The notes below the pieces were generated by a model. The model saw nothing but the letters and a program-made list of their open reading frames with translations. It was not told where the DNA came from and did not search any database. The translations under genes were made by a program, and so were the position numbers. Positions 44,862-54,034 of a DNA stretch of 64,000 nt are shown piece by piece (within the stretch, counting starts at the first letter, position 1; each line of letters opens with the position of its first letter). The DNA comes from Brumimicrobium mesophilum (lineage in GTDB: Bacteria; Bacteroidota; Bacteroidia; Flavobacteriales_D; Crocinitomicaceae): the NCBI RefSeq assembly GCF_003025005.1, contig NZ_PVSS01000010.1, positions 124,001 through 188,000 of the forward strand, read 5' to 3'.

Positions 44862-45905
44862 ATGGTTAAAAACACATTTATATTTGCACTTTTAGGATTC
44901 GGAATATTATTCTCTTGCACTTCCGAAGAGAAAGTAGAAGACGATCAATTCTTTGTTAAAGAAGAAGTTAAAAAGGAAAAAGATGTGTTCACCCAAATAT
45001 CTGATAGTTTAAATGAAAATCCTGAAAACGTCAAATTATGGATTCGTCAAGGTAATTTGTGTAAGGACGAGCTTAATTTTGATTGTGCCTTAAACGCAGG
45101 AGCAAAAGCTTTTAGAATAGATTCAACAAATATTGAAGCACGTCGACTTTATGCTTGGACTTTAATTAATAAGCCCAAAGCACCGGTTTCTGACATTGAA
45201 AGAGCAAAACGTCATTACCAATACATACTTTCTCTACAACCAAAAGACCCTCAAACATTGGTAGAATTAGCCAATACTTTTTCTTTAACTGGAGACTTTA
45301 AAACGGCTATAAAATATATCAATGACGCTTTAAAAATTGATGAACGCTACCGTGATGGCTATGTTTTGAAAGGGTCAATTTATAAAACATTAGAAAAAAA
45401 TGATTTAGCCCTTTCGAGTTACCAAACAGCACTTCAAATTGATCCAGAATTCTTTATTGGACATTTAAACACAGGTTGGTTATTGACTTCTATTGAGAAT
45501 CACAAATTAGCGCTTGAGTATTATGAGAATGCCGTAAATCTAAAACCGGACAATTTAAATGCAATTTATGGAGTAGCCAAAAGTTTACAAGATCTTGGCG
45601 ATTACGAAGCAGCTTTAGCACAATACAGAAAAATCGAAAAAATCGAACCTGATTTTTATATCACCTATTTCAATCAGGCCTTCATCAAGCAATATTATCA
45701 GGAAGAGCTCGACAGTGCAACTTACTTTTACAACAAAGCCTTGGAAATACATCCAAAATATCTACCAGCATGGTATCAACTAGGTGAAACATATTATTCT
45801 CAAAATAGAATTCCTGATGCCGGAAGAGCATTTGCAGAAGCTTTAAGAATTGACCCCAATTACGCCCCAGTAAAAGAAGCAGCAGAAAAATTACGAAATA
45901 AATAG
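44862..45905 (+). CDS. TPR-repeat lipoprotein
   Basis: The 347-residue protein has a lipobox (LFSC, Cys19) and then an acidic linker (about 20-50). Six or seven tetratricopeptide repeats follow, with the spacing W.Y/A..L..P.N seen in DALKIDERYRDGYVLKGSIY, TALQIDPEFFIGHLNTGWLL and NAVNLKPDNLNAIYGVAKSL. TPRs mediate protein-protein contacts; the partner is unknown. It is followed ten bases later by the membrane protein gene on the same strand, likely co-transcribed. Confidence 0.88.
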   Translation: MVKNTFIFALLGFGILFSCTSEEKVEDDQFFVKEEVKKEKDVFTQISDSLNENPENVKLWIRQGNLCKDELNFDCALNAGAKAFRIDSTNIEARRLYAWTLINKPKAPVSDIERAKRHYQYILSLQPKDPQTLVELANTFSLTGDFKTAIKYINDALKIDERYRDGYVLKGSIYKTLEKNDLALSSYQTALQIDPEFFIGHLNTGWLLTSIENHKLALEYYENAVNLKPDNLNAIYGVAKSLQDLGDYEAALAQYRKIEKIEPDFYITYFNQAFIKQYYQEELDSATYFYNKALEIHPKYLPAWYQLGETYYSQNRIPDAGRAFAEALRIDPNYAPVKEAAEKLRNK

Positions 45906-45915
45906 TCAGATTCCT

Positions 45916-46515
45916 ATGAATCGCTTAAAATTAGCAAACGCCATTGGTGAGGCCATACTCCCGATTTTAGGCTTGTTGTTTTTTGACTGGGGAATTTACT
46001 TTATCCTGCTATACTACTTTATTGACCTAGTAGTAACCGAAGTTTTTATGTATATCAAAGTCAATAAAATCGTCCAGAATCAAAAGATTAATTTTCCGTT
46101 CTCAACTCGATATGGTCGATTAATCGTTAATTCTGCAATCATGTTTTTGGTGATTATTATCTCACATTTTGCGGTTTATCACATTGTTCCTGGCATAGAC
46201 TTCCCATATCAAATTATAGAATTTTTAAGCTATGAAGAAGCCGGACTCCCCATCCCACAAGGATACATCCTATTACCGTTGGTACTTTTAGGAAACTACC
46301 AGCAGTATAATACAATGTTTATAAAAACAGGACTGTATCAAAGGCAGTCTTGGAAAAATTTGATTTTTTCTCGAAGAAAAGCGCTCTATATTGCAACTGG
46401 AGGAAGTCTTTTGGCAATTATATTATCTATTTTAATTCCAATCCCAGGATTTGTTTATGTCTTAGGTATTGTTGGTGTGAAATTTTGGATAGACCTGAAG
46501 ATCAGTTATGAGTAA
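45916..46515 (+). CDS. Hypothetical membrane protein, possibly DUF6498-like
   Basis: The 199-residue product has about five hydrophobic segments (about 10-40, 68-88, 115-130, 152-172, 178-193) with basic loops (TRYGRL, FSRRKALY). The opening LANAIGEAILPILGLLFFDWGI (partial) recalls the DUF6498 pattern, but I cannot confirm it. It overlaps nothing and is probably transcribed with the TPR lipoprotein gene. Its stop is at the edge of a tandem-repeat spacer. Confidence 0.65.
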   Translation: MNRLKLANAIGEAILPILGLLFFDWGIYFILLYYFIDLVVTEVFMYIKVNKIVQNQKINFPFSTRYGRLIVNSAIMFLVIIISHFAVYHIVPGIDFPYQIIEFLSYEEAGLPIPQGYILLPLVLLGNYQQYNTMFIKTGLYQRQSWKNLIFSRRKALYIATGGSLLAIILSILIPIPGFVYVLGIVGVKFWIDLKISYE

Positions 46516-46600
46516 GGAGTAGTGAGTAGAGAATCCTAACTCCCTACCCAATACTCAAAACTCGAAACTCAAGACTCAATACTGTAAATCTTCGATTTAC
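46516..46600. repeat. Tandem ACTCAA-like repeats and hairpin at a convergent junction
   Basis: After the membrane protein stop come imperfect copies of ACTCAA/ACTCGAA (about 46551-46580). A perfect hairpin GTAAATC-TTC-GATTTAC follows at 46584-46600, whose right arm contains the stop codon of the saccharopine-dehydrogenase-like gene (46599-46597). A different sequence fills the same structural position as the ATTACGAAT repeats. Confidence 0.55.
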
Positions 46601-47970
46601 TTCCACGTTTCTTCTTCATTATACAATCGCGGTGGATGAATTTGTTTTTCTTTAAACACAATTCCGTATTCTTCCAACTCCTTTAAAATTGGATCATAAA
46701 CATCTTTGTGAGTTGGAATAATTACCCCTTTCAACTGAATTTCTTCGTTCAAAATTTTCTTAACGCAAATTCCTAATGGTAAACCAACCGTGTTACTCAT
46801 AGAAGTAAAAGTTTGGTCTTCACCAATATTTACCATTTCTGATGTAATTTCTTTCAATTCATCGTTCAACAAATAGATAAATTTGTGATACATCACAATC
46901 ATGTCCTTATCTTCCGGTTTCAATTGCCATTTAGCCTCCAATATATGTTGTAACATTTGAGCTGGAGTAGCATTTTTCAATCCTATTTTTGTTTCATTTT
47001 CAAAAATTCCTAGCCATACCAATTTGTCCCAAAGTGAATCATCAAGATCAATTTTCATGTAGTGACGCAACTTTAATTCAACAGTATCACTGTGATTGTA
47101 GGGCAAGAATGAATTAATAAAATCTCGATTCGTCATGTGTTCACTTCCTTCTAAAGTGTAAGAATCATCTGTTGCTCCTAACTGAACAAAAACATCCCAA
47201 GCCCTTGAAAAACCAACTCTTCTTAATGTACCCCGATAAATTGTTGGAATTCCTTCCAAGTCGTAAATCTCACGGTACATCAATGAATTTCTATTGGCAT
47301 AACCTTCAAAACGACCATATCCTTCAACATCAATAATTTCTGTTCGGCGAAACAATTTATGATAAGGAATGTATTTGTATAGCCCTTCTTGAATAAATTG
47401 AGCAGCTCCACCTTGTCCCGCTAAAACAACGTTTCTTGGATTCCAAGTAAATTTATAATTCCAAGGATTATCGTCACTTTCTGGTGCAACTAAACCTCCT
47501 GTAAATGATTCAAAAACTTTCATTTCCCCACCCGCGTCACGAATTTCGTCAATCACACGCATCGCGCTCATATGATCAATACCAGGGTCAACTCCAATTT
47601 CATTCATGATGATGATACCCGCATCTTTCGCTTTTTCATCTAATTCTTTCATCTCTGGAGAAACATAAGAAGGTGTAATCAAATTTTTCTTCATTTGAAT
47701 ACAGTCATTCGCTACATCCACGTGAAAACGTGCTGGCAACATACTGATTACGATATCTGCTTTTTCTATTTCTGGCCTTCTTTCAGCCGGATCCAATGCG
47801 TTAAAAACCATCGCTGTAGCATATTCAGAACCGTTGATTTTTTTCTCAATAGCTTCCTTGTTTTGATCTACAATTTTTAAATGCCATTGTTCCGTTTCTG
47901 CATTTTGAAGAAGGTAACGTATTAAAGAGGAAGATGATAATCCTGCTCCTAATATTAAAATAATTTTCAT
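46597..47970 (-). CDS. Saccharopine dehydrogenase-like reductase
   Basis: The 457-residue protein has an N-terminal Rossmann domain (LILGAGLSSSSLIRYL, residues 4-19, partial) and DIVISMLPARFHVDVA. The C-terminal domain shows EIGVDPGIDHMSAMRVIDE (partial) and ESFTGGLVAPESDDNPWNYKFTW (partial), conserved in Lys9-type saccharopine dehydrogenases. In yeast the enzyme acts in lysine synthesis and in animals in lysine breakdown; a bacterial role in lysine catabolism is inferred. No other lysine-pathway gene is adjacent. The protein is of normal length. Confidence 0.87.
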   Translation of the reverse strand: MKIILILGAGLSSSSLIRYLLQNAETEQWHLKIVDQNKEAIEKKINGSEYATAMVFNALDPAERRPEIEKADIVISMLPARFHVDVANDCIQMKKNLITPSYVSPEMKELDEKAKDAGIIIMNEIGVDPGIDHMSAMRVIDEIRDAGGEMKVFESFTGGLVAPESDDNPWNYKFTWNPRNVVLAGQGGAAQFIQEGLYKYIPYHKLFRRTEIIDVEGYGRFEGYANRNSLMYREIYDLEGIPTIYRGTLRRVGFSRAWDVFVQLGATDDSYTLEGSEHMTNRDFINSFLPYNHSDTVELKLRHYMKIDLDDSLWDKLVWLGIFENETKIGLKNATPAQMLQHILEAKWQLKPEDKDMIVMYHKFIYLLNDELKEITSEMVNIGEDQTFTSMSNTVGLPLGICVKKILNEEIQLKGVIIPTHKDVYDPILKELEEYGIVFKEKQIHPPRLYNEEETWK

Positions 47971-48648
47971 TGTTTGATGTTTTTTTATGCGGTAGTTTTA
48001 ATATAAAACCTTTCATTAATGATTGATTATAATCCGCAATTATCGTTTGTATAAGTAACAAAGCAAACGAAATTTAGGAGATTTATCAAGAAAATGAAAG
48101 CATTGTTTTAGTAATTTAAAGTTAAAATACAAGATTAGAAATGATTCTGACAATTTCCTGTGGAACTAGGAACGATTTGTAAACATAGTAAAGGGTTTTC
48201 ATGAGTACAAAAAATGAATCTTCTTATTCTGCACTGAAAAATATTAAAGGGATTTTGCTTTGGGCGCCTATTTCCGTCTCCATCTGCAAGTTGCTTTCTT
48301 GTTTTGCACAATTCCGATCACCGCTAAAATAGCTTCTTTTGTCGCTTTTTATCGCTGTGGAATTGGCAAACAAGTTCAGCAAGCTTTTCGCTTAAAGTCG
48401 GGGCGTAGGGTTAAAGGCTTCGATTTGGTTGTTTTGAGATAGGAATTTGGTTGTTTTCCTCCAAACCGGCTTGGACGTTTTCTATTTTGCAATCGTAAAT
48501 CAGGGAAAGAGGATGCGTTTTTAAAGATATAAAATTCATTTCCAAAAAAAAATCCCTCCATTTCTGGAGGGATTTTGTAAAAAAATGGAATCAACTATTC
48601 TCAAATTAAAAGATATATTCTGATCGATTCACTTAAATTTTATAAATC
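47971..48648. other. Longest gene-free stretch, with a GC-richer unexplained core
   Basis: Of 678 bases the outer parts are A/T-rich, but about 48243-48500 is markedly GC-richer (GGGCGCC, CCGATCACCGC, GTCGGGGCG). It holds a 13-base direct repeat ATTTGGTTGTTTT (48423-48435 and 48445-48457, 22 bases apart). Short open frames on both strands have no ribosome site or recognisable protein. It could be a non-coding RNA, a dispersed repeat or decayed sequence. Confidence 0.35.
48549..48576 (-). terminator. Intrinsic terminator of the TonB-dependent receptor gene
   Basis: A 12-bp perfect stem (AAAATCCCTCCA, 48549-48560, with 48565-48576) and four-base loop are followed on the minus strand by a T-run and lie about 70 bases after the receptor stop codon. 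Confidence 0.75.
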
Positions 48649-51540
48649 TTAAAAATTCCAACTCATCTTCAAACTAACAGTAGTTCCTTGACGAAGAGAA
48701 AAGAAATATTCATCATCTGCCTCGTAAGACTTAAATACTGCTTCCTTTTTAGAATTGGCAATGTTTTTCAACATTATACCTGCATTAAATTGATCCTTCT
48801 TCCCGAAGCGTTTTGAAACATTCATGTTTAAACTGTGGAAAGGAACTGAATAAATATCAGGACGATCAGCAATTCCAGAGAATAAAAGTGTTTCACCTTG
48901 AACGTTATAATACATTCCAACGTTTAGGTTTTTACCGAACCCTTTTTCTCCAACGTATTCGATTCCTCCGTTAATTATCCATGGTGCTTGACCAGCCATA
49001 TCTCTGTATTCATCAATTTCTTGACCTGTTCTTGCATTGTTCACTCTAGATTCATATTCCGTTGCACTTAATTCAATTTGAGATTGTGTTAAAGTAACAT
49101 TCATCGCTAAACTGAATTTGCTTAACTTCTTTGAAATAAACTCTAGCGACTGTCTTCCTTCAAATTCCAATCCTAGAACCGTACCATCTCCAACATTTCT
49201 TGGTTGGAATGCACCTGTTTGAGTTGCAAACTGTACTACCTCAATTGGGTTATTAAACATTTTATAGAATCCACTGATTGAGAAAGTTTGACCTCTTCCG
49301 TGAAAAATCTCCCATCTTAAATCGAAGTTATGAATAGATGTACTCACAAGGTTACCATCCCAGTATTCAACACCCAATACATCATTTGCATCTCTAAAAA
49401 GCCCTCCAACGAAAGTTCTTCCAGTAATAGGGTCTAAAATTTCTGAATAAGACAACTCCTTAAATGAAGGTCTAGCAGTTGTTCTACCGTATGACATTCT
49501 AATATTTTGATTTTCAGCAACGGCATATACAATATTCATCGAAGGAAAAAATCCAAGTTCTTCTAAAACAACATCATTGTTTAAAACATTGGCACCTAGT
49601 TGATCTCTTCCTGTATATCTTTGAGAGTAATATTCTGTTCTTAATCCAACAATTACTTTTAAACGTTCTACTGGAGAAAGTTCAGCCATTGCATAAGCCC
49701 CAGAAGAAAAAACAGAAGATTCAAATTTATTTGGGTTAATTGGCATAAAAGGAGCTTCAAAAGTTGTCCCTTTAGAAACATCACCGTTATAAGGCCATAA
49801 ATTTTCTTCAGCAAACAATTCATTAGGATTTCCCGTTAACTCAACATTTCTAACATTAATTTGGAATGAACGAATATTAAAGTCTCTTCTTTTAAAAGAT
49901 TGAATTGCACCAACTTTAAATAATCCATCATTTCCAAAAACTTTAGTTTTCTTTTCTAAGTCGGCTTTAGCAGAAGTATTTATTTCATTCAATTCTCTCC
50001 AGATTCTTTCTGGGAAACCAGATTCTGTTCCGATGTTATAACTTCCATCATTACGCACTTCATAACGAGTAAAACGCATATCTGGATTATCAATTGAAGA
50101 AAGAGAAGTAGAGGACGCCCATGATAATTTCCAATCATCATTAGCAAATCTGTGATTACCTGAAATGATTGCAGTTGTTAAAGCACGTTCAGCATATTCT
50201 AAATTATGTTGAAATCCTGAAAAAACTGCTCCTTGATCTGTATTTTGATAATCAAACACACCAGCAGTTGAAGTTCCATTTTGAAGATGTAATAAATTAA
50301 AGTTATAGCTTGATTTAGCAGTGCTTAATGTTAAGCCCAACATTCCACTCAATAAAACTTCATTCTCACCGTAACTACCTTCTTGTAATTCTCTTACTTC
50401 TAACTGATTTTTATCCCTGTCACTGGCAAGACCATATCTAGAATAAACAGCGTCTTCAAAGAATTTTGTTTGATTTTTATAAGAAACATTTAAGTTATAT
50501 CCAATTGTATATCCTTTCTTTTTAAATGATTCACCTACATTTGCATCAAGTCCAATATCCATCAAAGAATTCGCTTGCATTGCAGCCAATTGTGGATCAA
50601 AAGAACCTAAAATTTCTTGATATCTTTTCGCTTCAGGACCATTTGGATCAGCAATCGTTTGTGCGAAAAATGGTATATTGTTCTCAGCTGGAATCTCACG
50701 TGAGTTTTTACCAAAAGCCAAAACATCTGCACCACTTTTCTCGTAGGTTAAATAATTATCTTTTAAATGAAAGTTTGGATTATAAGAAGTGCTCATTGAA
50801 ATGCTTCTTGTTTTCTCTGTTGCCGCACTATTTAATGACATATCAACTATTCCACCAGCGAAATCTGCAGGCAAATCCGCTGAAGCTGCTTTATAAACAA
50901 CAATATTGTCTATCATCTTAGTAGGAAAAATATCCATTTGAACAGTATTTCTGTCAGGATCTAATCCAGGAACTTCTAATCCACTTAGAAGAGTTTTGCT
51001 GTACCTGTCTCCAATTCCACGAATGTAAATGTATTTCCCATCACTTAAAGAAACACCAGGAATTCTTTTCATTGCAGCACCGGCATCTGAATCTCCTGTT
51101 TTCTTAAATTTAGCAGAAGACATTCCATCAATCATTTTAGATGATTTTTGTTTTAATGAAAGTATTGCGTTTTCAGTATTTGTTTTTCTTTTTGCAGAAA
51201 CTACTACTTCTTCAAAATCGCTAACTTGCGCTCTAACATTGAGTAATTCTAGGTTAATTGTTTCATTCGATTTAACGGTAACACTTTCGATAGATAAAGT
51301 ATCATATCCCATATATGTTACTTGTAGATCGTAAGTTCCAGAACCAACTGAAATAGAAAATGCCCCATCCAAATCTGAATAAGCACCAATTTTATGATCT
51401 TTCACCATTACTCTAACTCCTGGAAGTTTTTCACCAGAAGTTTCATCACCTATTACTCCATTGATGAAGCCGTTTTGAGAAAAAGAAACGGAGGTTAAAC
51501 TGATAAACAGTAATGTGATATAAATAAAATGCACTCTCAT
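48649..51540 (-). CDS. TonB-dependent outer-membrane receptor with carboxypeptidase-like N-terminal domain
   Basis: ATG 51540 gives a 963-residue precursor with a good signal peptide (MRVHFIYITLLFISLTSVSFSQ, partial). A TTG start at 51567 sits in the T-run after the upstream terminator hairpin, so I reject it. A carboxypeptidase-like domain (about 20-105) precedes a plug (GVSLSDGKYIYIRGIGDRYS, partial) and a 22-strand-type barrel ending in VSLKMSWNF. No SusD gene is adjacent, so it is not a classical Sus pair. The substrate is unknown; it may work with the upstream beta-helix lipoprotein. Confidence 0.92.
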   Translation of the reverse strand: MRVHFIYITLLFISLTSVSFSQNGFINGVIGDETSGEKLPGVRVMVKDHKIGAYSDLDGAFSISVGSGTYDLQVTYMGYDTLSIESVTVKSNETINLELLNVRAQVSDFEEVVVSAKRKTNTENAILSLKQKSSKMIDGMSSAKFKKTGDSDAGAAMKRIPGVSLSDGKYIYIRGIGDRYSKTLLSGLEVPGLDPDRNTVQMDIFPTKMIDNIVVYKAASADLPADFAGGIVDMSLNSAATEKTRSISMSTSYNPNFHLKDNYLTYEKSGADVLAFGKNSREIPAENNIPFFAQTIADPNGPEAKRYQEILGSFDPQLAAMQANSLMDIGLDANVGESFKKKGYTIGYNLNVSYKNQTKFFEDAVYSRYGLASDRDKNQLEVRELQEGSYGENEVLLSGMLGLTLSTAKSSYNFNLLHLQNGTSTAGVFDYQNTDQGAVFSGFQHNLEYAERALTTAIISGNHRFANDDWKLSWASSTSLSSIDNPDMRFTRYEVRNDGSYNIGTESGFPERIWRELNEINTSAKADLEKKTKVFGNDGLFKVGAIQSFKRRDFNIRSFQINVRNVELTGNPNELFAEENLWPYNGDVSKGTTFEAPFMPINPNKFESSVFSSGAYAMAELSPVERLKVIVGLRTEYYSQRYTGRDQLGANVLNNDVVLEELGFFPSMNIVYAVAENQNIRMSYGRTTARPSFKELSYSEILDPITGRTFVGGLFRDANDVLGVEYWDGNLVSTSIHNFDLRWEIFHGRGQTFSISGFYKMFNNPIEVVQFATQTGAFQPRNVGDGTVLGLEFEGRQSLEFISKKLSKFSLAMNVTLTQSQIELSATEYESRVNNARTGQEIDEYRDMAGQAPWIINGGIEYVGEKGFGKNLNVGMYYNVQGETLLFSGIADRPDIYSVPFHSLNMNVSKRFGKKDQFNAGIMLKNIANSKKEAVFKSYEADDEYFFSLRQGTTVSLKMSWNF

Positions 51541-51572
51541 AAAAAAAAATTTAAAAAATGTAATCAAAAAAA

Positions 51573-51605
51573 ACTATCCCGAGTGTGAAATACACTCAGG
51601 ATAGT
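51573..51605 (-). terminator. Hairpin terminator between the beta-helix lipoprotein and TonB receptor genes
   Basis: Arms 51573-51586 and 51592-51605 pair over 14 positions with one mismatch and a five-base loop. On the minus strand a run of eight T follows. It would stop most transcripts before the receptor gene or lower its expression. Confidence 0.8.
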
Positions 51606-51623
51606 CCTTGTTTATTGTTTGTT

Positions 51624-52907
51624 TTAGAAATCTGTTAATTGTCCTCTTACATCAGAGAATGTCCATCCCATAAATGGTGATACATTTGCTCCTACTGTGT
51701 TTCCACCTTGTGACACTTCTGTAGCATGAACGTCTGTTCCTCCTTTAAAGATATCTGACAATGCTACTCCTGTTGGAGAAGTCACTTCTAAATTCGAGAA
51801 GTTCAAAACTCCATTTGCAAAGTTATCGATTGAAGCTTGACCACTTAATGAAAAGTCACCTCTTCCATCTGTTGCAGGATCAGGGAATCCAAACATGTAA
51901 ATGTTTTCTAAACTTGCTCTTGCTCCATCTCTAAAATCAGCGATTTCAGTATTTGCAGCTCCTTTAATTGAACCATTTTTCAATGTGTGTGCATCCAAAA
52001 ATGCTCCTTCAGGTCCGTCTATTTCTAGTGCGTGATCTGTGCTTTCTCCAGCAATTACAATGAAGTTATCTAAAGTTCCACTCCAAGCTTGATCTGTATC
52101 TAATGCATCATCTCCTGCATTCCATACAATTACGTTTTTTACGTTAACTGTTCCACCGAACCATTCAACACCATCATCTTGATTTGAAACAACTTCAATG
52201 TTCTCAATAACAGTTCCAGTACCTACACCACCCAATGTCAAACCATTGATTTCGTTACCTTCTCCGATATTCGCTCCACCATGACGAATTGAAATATATT
52301 TCAATACACCTGAATTATCTGTAGCATCTGAACCTCCATACAAACCATTCTGATCTGATGGTGGAATACCTTCAATTTGAACAGATGGGTTATCAGCAGA
52401 AATTGGTGCGTTACCTAAAACGATTAAACCTCCCCAAAGACCATCTAAATCAGCACTCATATTTGGGCTATCTATTTGTCCTGGTTGAATTTCATCTGCG
52501 ATAGTTGTAAAGATAATTGGAGAAGTTGCTGTTCCTTCTGCCATTATTTTACCACCTCTAGCGATAATTAATGCAGTTGCGTTTGGCCCAGTTCCAACTT
52601 CACCTTTTATGATTGTTCCAGGCTCAATTGTTAAAGTTGCACCTGTAGTTACAGTAACTCTTGTATTTAAAACATAAACTTTTTCATTTGTCCAAGTTGT
52701 GTTTGTAGTAATGTTTTGAGAAACAACTACAGTTGATCCATCACCAACAATATCTTCATAATTACAAGACCCATCATCTTTCTTTGCGTCTTCACTGTAA
52801 TTGATTGCAGTTTCATCTGTACAACCTTCTTTTTTACAAGAAGTAGTTGCTAACGTTAATGTTGCGACAACTAATAAACCGCTTACTCTTAACTTTCTCA
52901 TTTTCAT
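51624..52907 (-). CDS. Lipoprotein with right-handed beta-helix, linked to TonB receptor
   Basis: The 427-residue protein has a lipoprotein signal (TTSC, about Cys23) and a Cys-rich calcium-loop-like opening (GCTDETAINYSEDAKKDDGSC, partial), frequent in Flavobacteriia. From about residue 75 it has TLTIEPGTIIKGE and regular turns ending in WFGGTVNVKNVIVWN and similar segments, typical of a right-handed parallel beta helix. I infer an exposed lipoprotein that binds ligand for the adjacent TonB receptor, but no SusD-like domain is present. Confidence 0.85.
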   Translation of the reverse strand: MKMRKLRVSGLLVVATLTLATTSCKKEGCTDETAINYSEDAKKDDGSCNYEDIVGDGSTVVVSQNITTNTTWTNEKVYVLNTRVTVTTGATLTIEPGTIIKGEVGTGPNATALIIARGGKIMAEGTATSPIIFTTIADEIQPGQIDSPNMSADLDGLWGGLIVLGNAPISADNPSVQIEGIPPSDQNGLYGGSDATDNSGVLKYISIRHGGANIGEGNEINGLTLGGVGTGTVIENIEVVSNQDDGVEWFGGTVNVKNVIVWNAGDDALDTDQAWSGTLDNFIVIAGESTDHALEIDGPEGAFLDAHTLKNGSIKGAANTEIADFRDGARASLENIYMFGFPDPATDGRGDFSLSGQASIDNFANGVLNFSNLEVTSPTGVALSDIFKGGTDVHATEVSQGGNTVGANVSPFMGWTFSDVRGQLTDF

Positions 52908-53290
52908 TTTTTCGTTCTTTATTTATTTTCAACAAAGGTGCGAATGAAAAATACTTTTCCTGTAAAGCGAAAATTAAAGGTATATTAAATCAATGTTAAC
53001 AGATTTATTAAGCTATAAAAATTGGAGAAATGATTGGTATTTTCGAGTTTTAAATCCCAGTGATAACAATGGTTTCGTATTTAAATACTGGTAAATTAGA
53101 TTATAAACACTAATATCTAAAAGTTTGAAAAATTACTTATATTTTTAAATATTAATCAATAAAAAATAATTGATTGTTAGGAAGGCATCAACAAAGCTCA
53201 ATTCTGAACAAGTAATTTCAATCAATAAATTTGAAATTTGGATATTTGAGCAAGTAAAGTTTTAAATTTAGTGAAATCTATAAACCGAAA
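52908..53290. other. Gene-free spacer upstream of the beta-helix lipoprotein
   Basis: Within these 383 A/T-rich bases I see no gene. CACCTTTG (minus strand, 52940-52933) is close to a -7 box for the lipoprotein gene. No terminator hairpin is clear after batE. Confidence 0.4.
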
Positions 53291-54034
53291 TCAATAAGTA
53301 TAAAGTCCCTCACTTTTAACCCACAAAAGATTATGTTCAACGGTTTTTACTTGAACCCAAACACTGTCTTTAAAGTATTTTACTATTTCAAAGCGATTAC
53401 CAGAACTAATTTCATCTCTAATTTGAACTCCATTTGGTGAAATATGAAATTTAGTGTCGGAATTTTTCAAAATTGCATAGCGTTCCACGTTATAGTGTTT
53501 ATTCGTAGAATAAATTCCATAAAATGCAACTGAGAATATAAGGATTGCAGGAATAATCAATCTAATACACCATTTTTTTAAATTTGATTTTCCTTTGGAT
53601 AAACTATTAAAGATTAGAAGTCCTAAAAAAATCGAAGAGATACTGACCGCAATGATCCATGTAGTTGTTCCAAAACCCAACATTATTCGTTCTAACCAAG
53701 GATAAGGATGCGTCCAAGTTATGTTTCTACTTAACTTTTGAGTAGCAAACTTTGCGTTATATTGAGCATCACCATTTAAAGGTTTATACTTCAAAGACGC
53801 TTCAAATGCCCACTTGGCTTTGTTCCAATCATTTAAACTACCGGATGCAACACCTAAATTATAATAAGAAGAAAAAGATGGTTGTTTTTCTGTAGACTTT
53901 AAAAAATCATTTTGCGCTTTCTTGTAATCTTCTTGCATAATGTCTTCAATTCCAATTTGGAAAGTTGAATCTGCACTACTCACGTAGGAACACCAAGAAA
54001 ATAGCAGGATGAATATTAAAACAATATTTTTCAT
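53291..54034 (-). CDS. batE: BatE-like TPR and SH3-like membrane protein
   Basis: The 247-residue protein ends the bat operon. It has a signal peptide, two TPR-like repeats (about 20-90), two transmembrane helices (about 120-142 and 153-172) and a C-terminal SH3-like region (about 190-247) with VQIRDEISSGNRFEIVKYFKD (partial). BatE proteins have been linked to Bacteroides aerotolerance and to spirochaete biology, where precise roles are debated. It is the last gene, four bases overlapping batD. Confidence 0.88.
   Translation of the reverse strand: MKNIVLIFILLFSWCSYVSSADSTFQIGIEDIMQEDYKKAQNDFLKSTEKQPSFSSYYNLGVASGSLNDWNKAKWAFEASLKYKPLNGDAQYNAKFATQKLSRNITWTHPYPWLERIMLGFGTTTWIIAVSISSIFLGLLIFNSLSKGKSNLKKWCIRLIIPAILIFSVAFYGIYSTNKHYNVERYAILKNSDTKFHISPNGVQIRDEISSGNRFEIVKYFKDSVWVQVKTVEHNLLWVKSEGLYTY

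Noticed and set aside
48260-48594. Two overlapping opposite-strand frames of 60 and 72 residues
   Set aside because: No protein family is recognised. I treat the segment as unexplained non-coding DNA.
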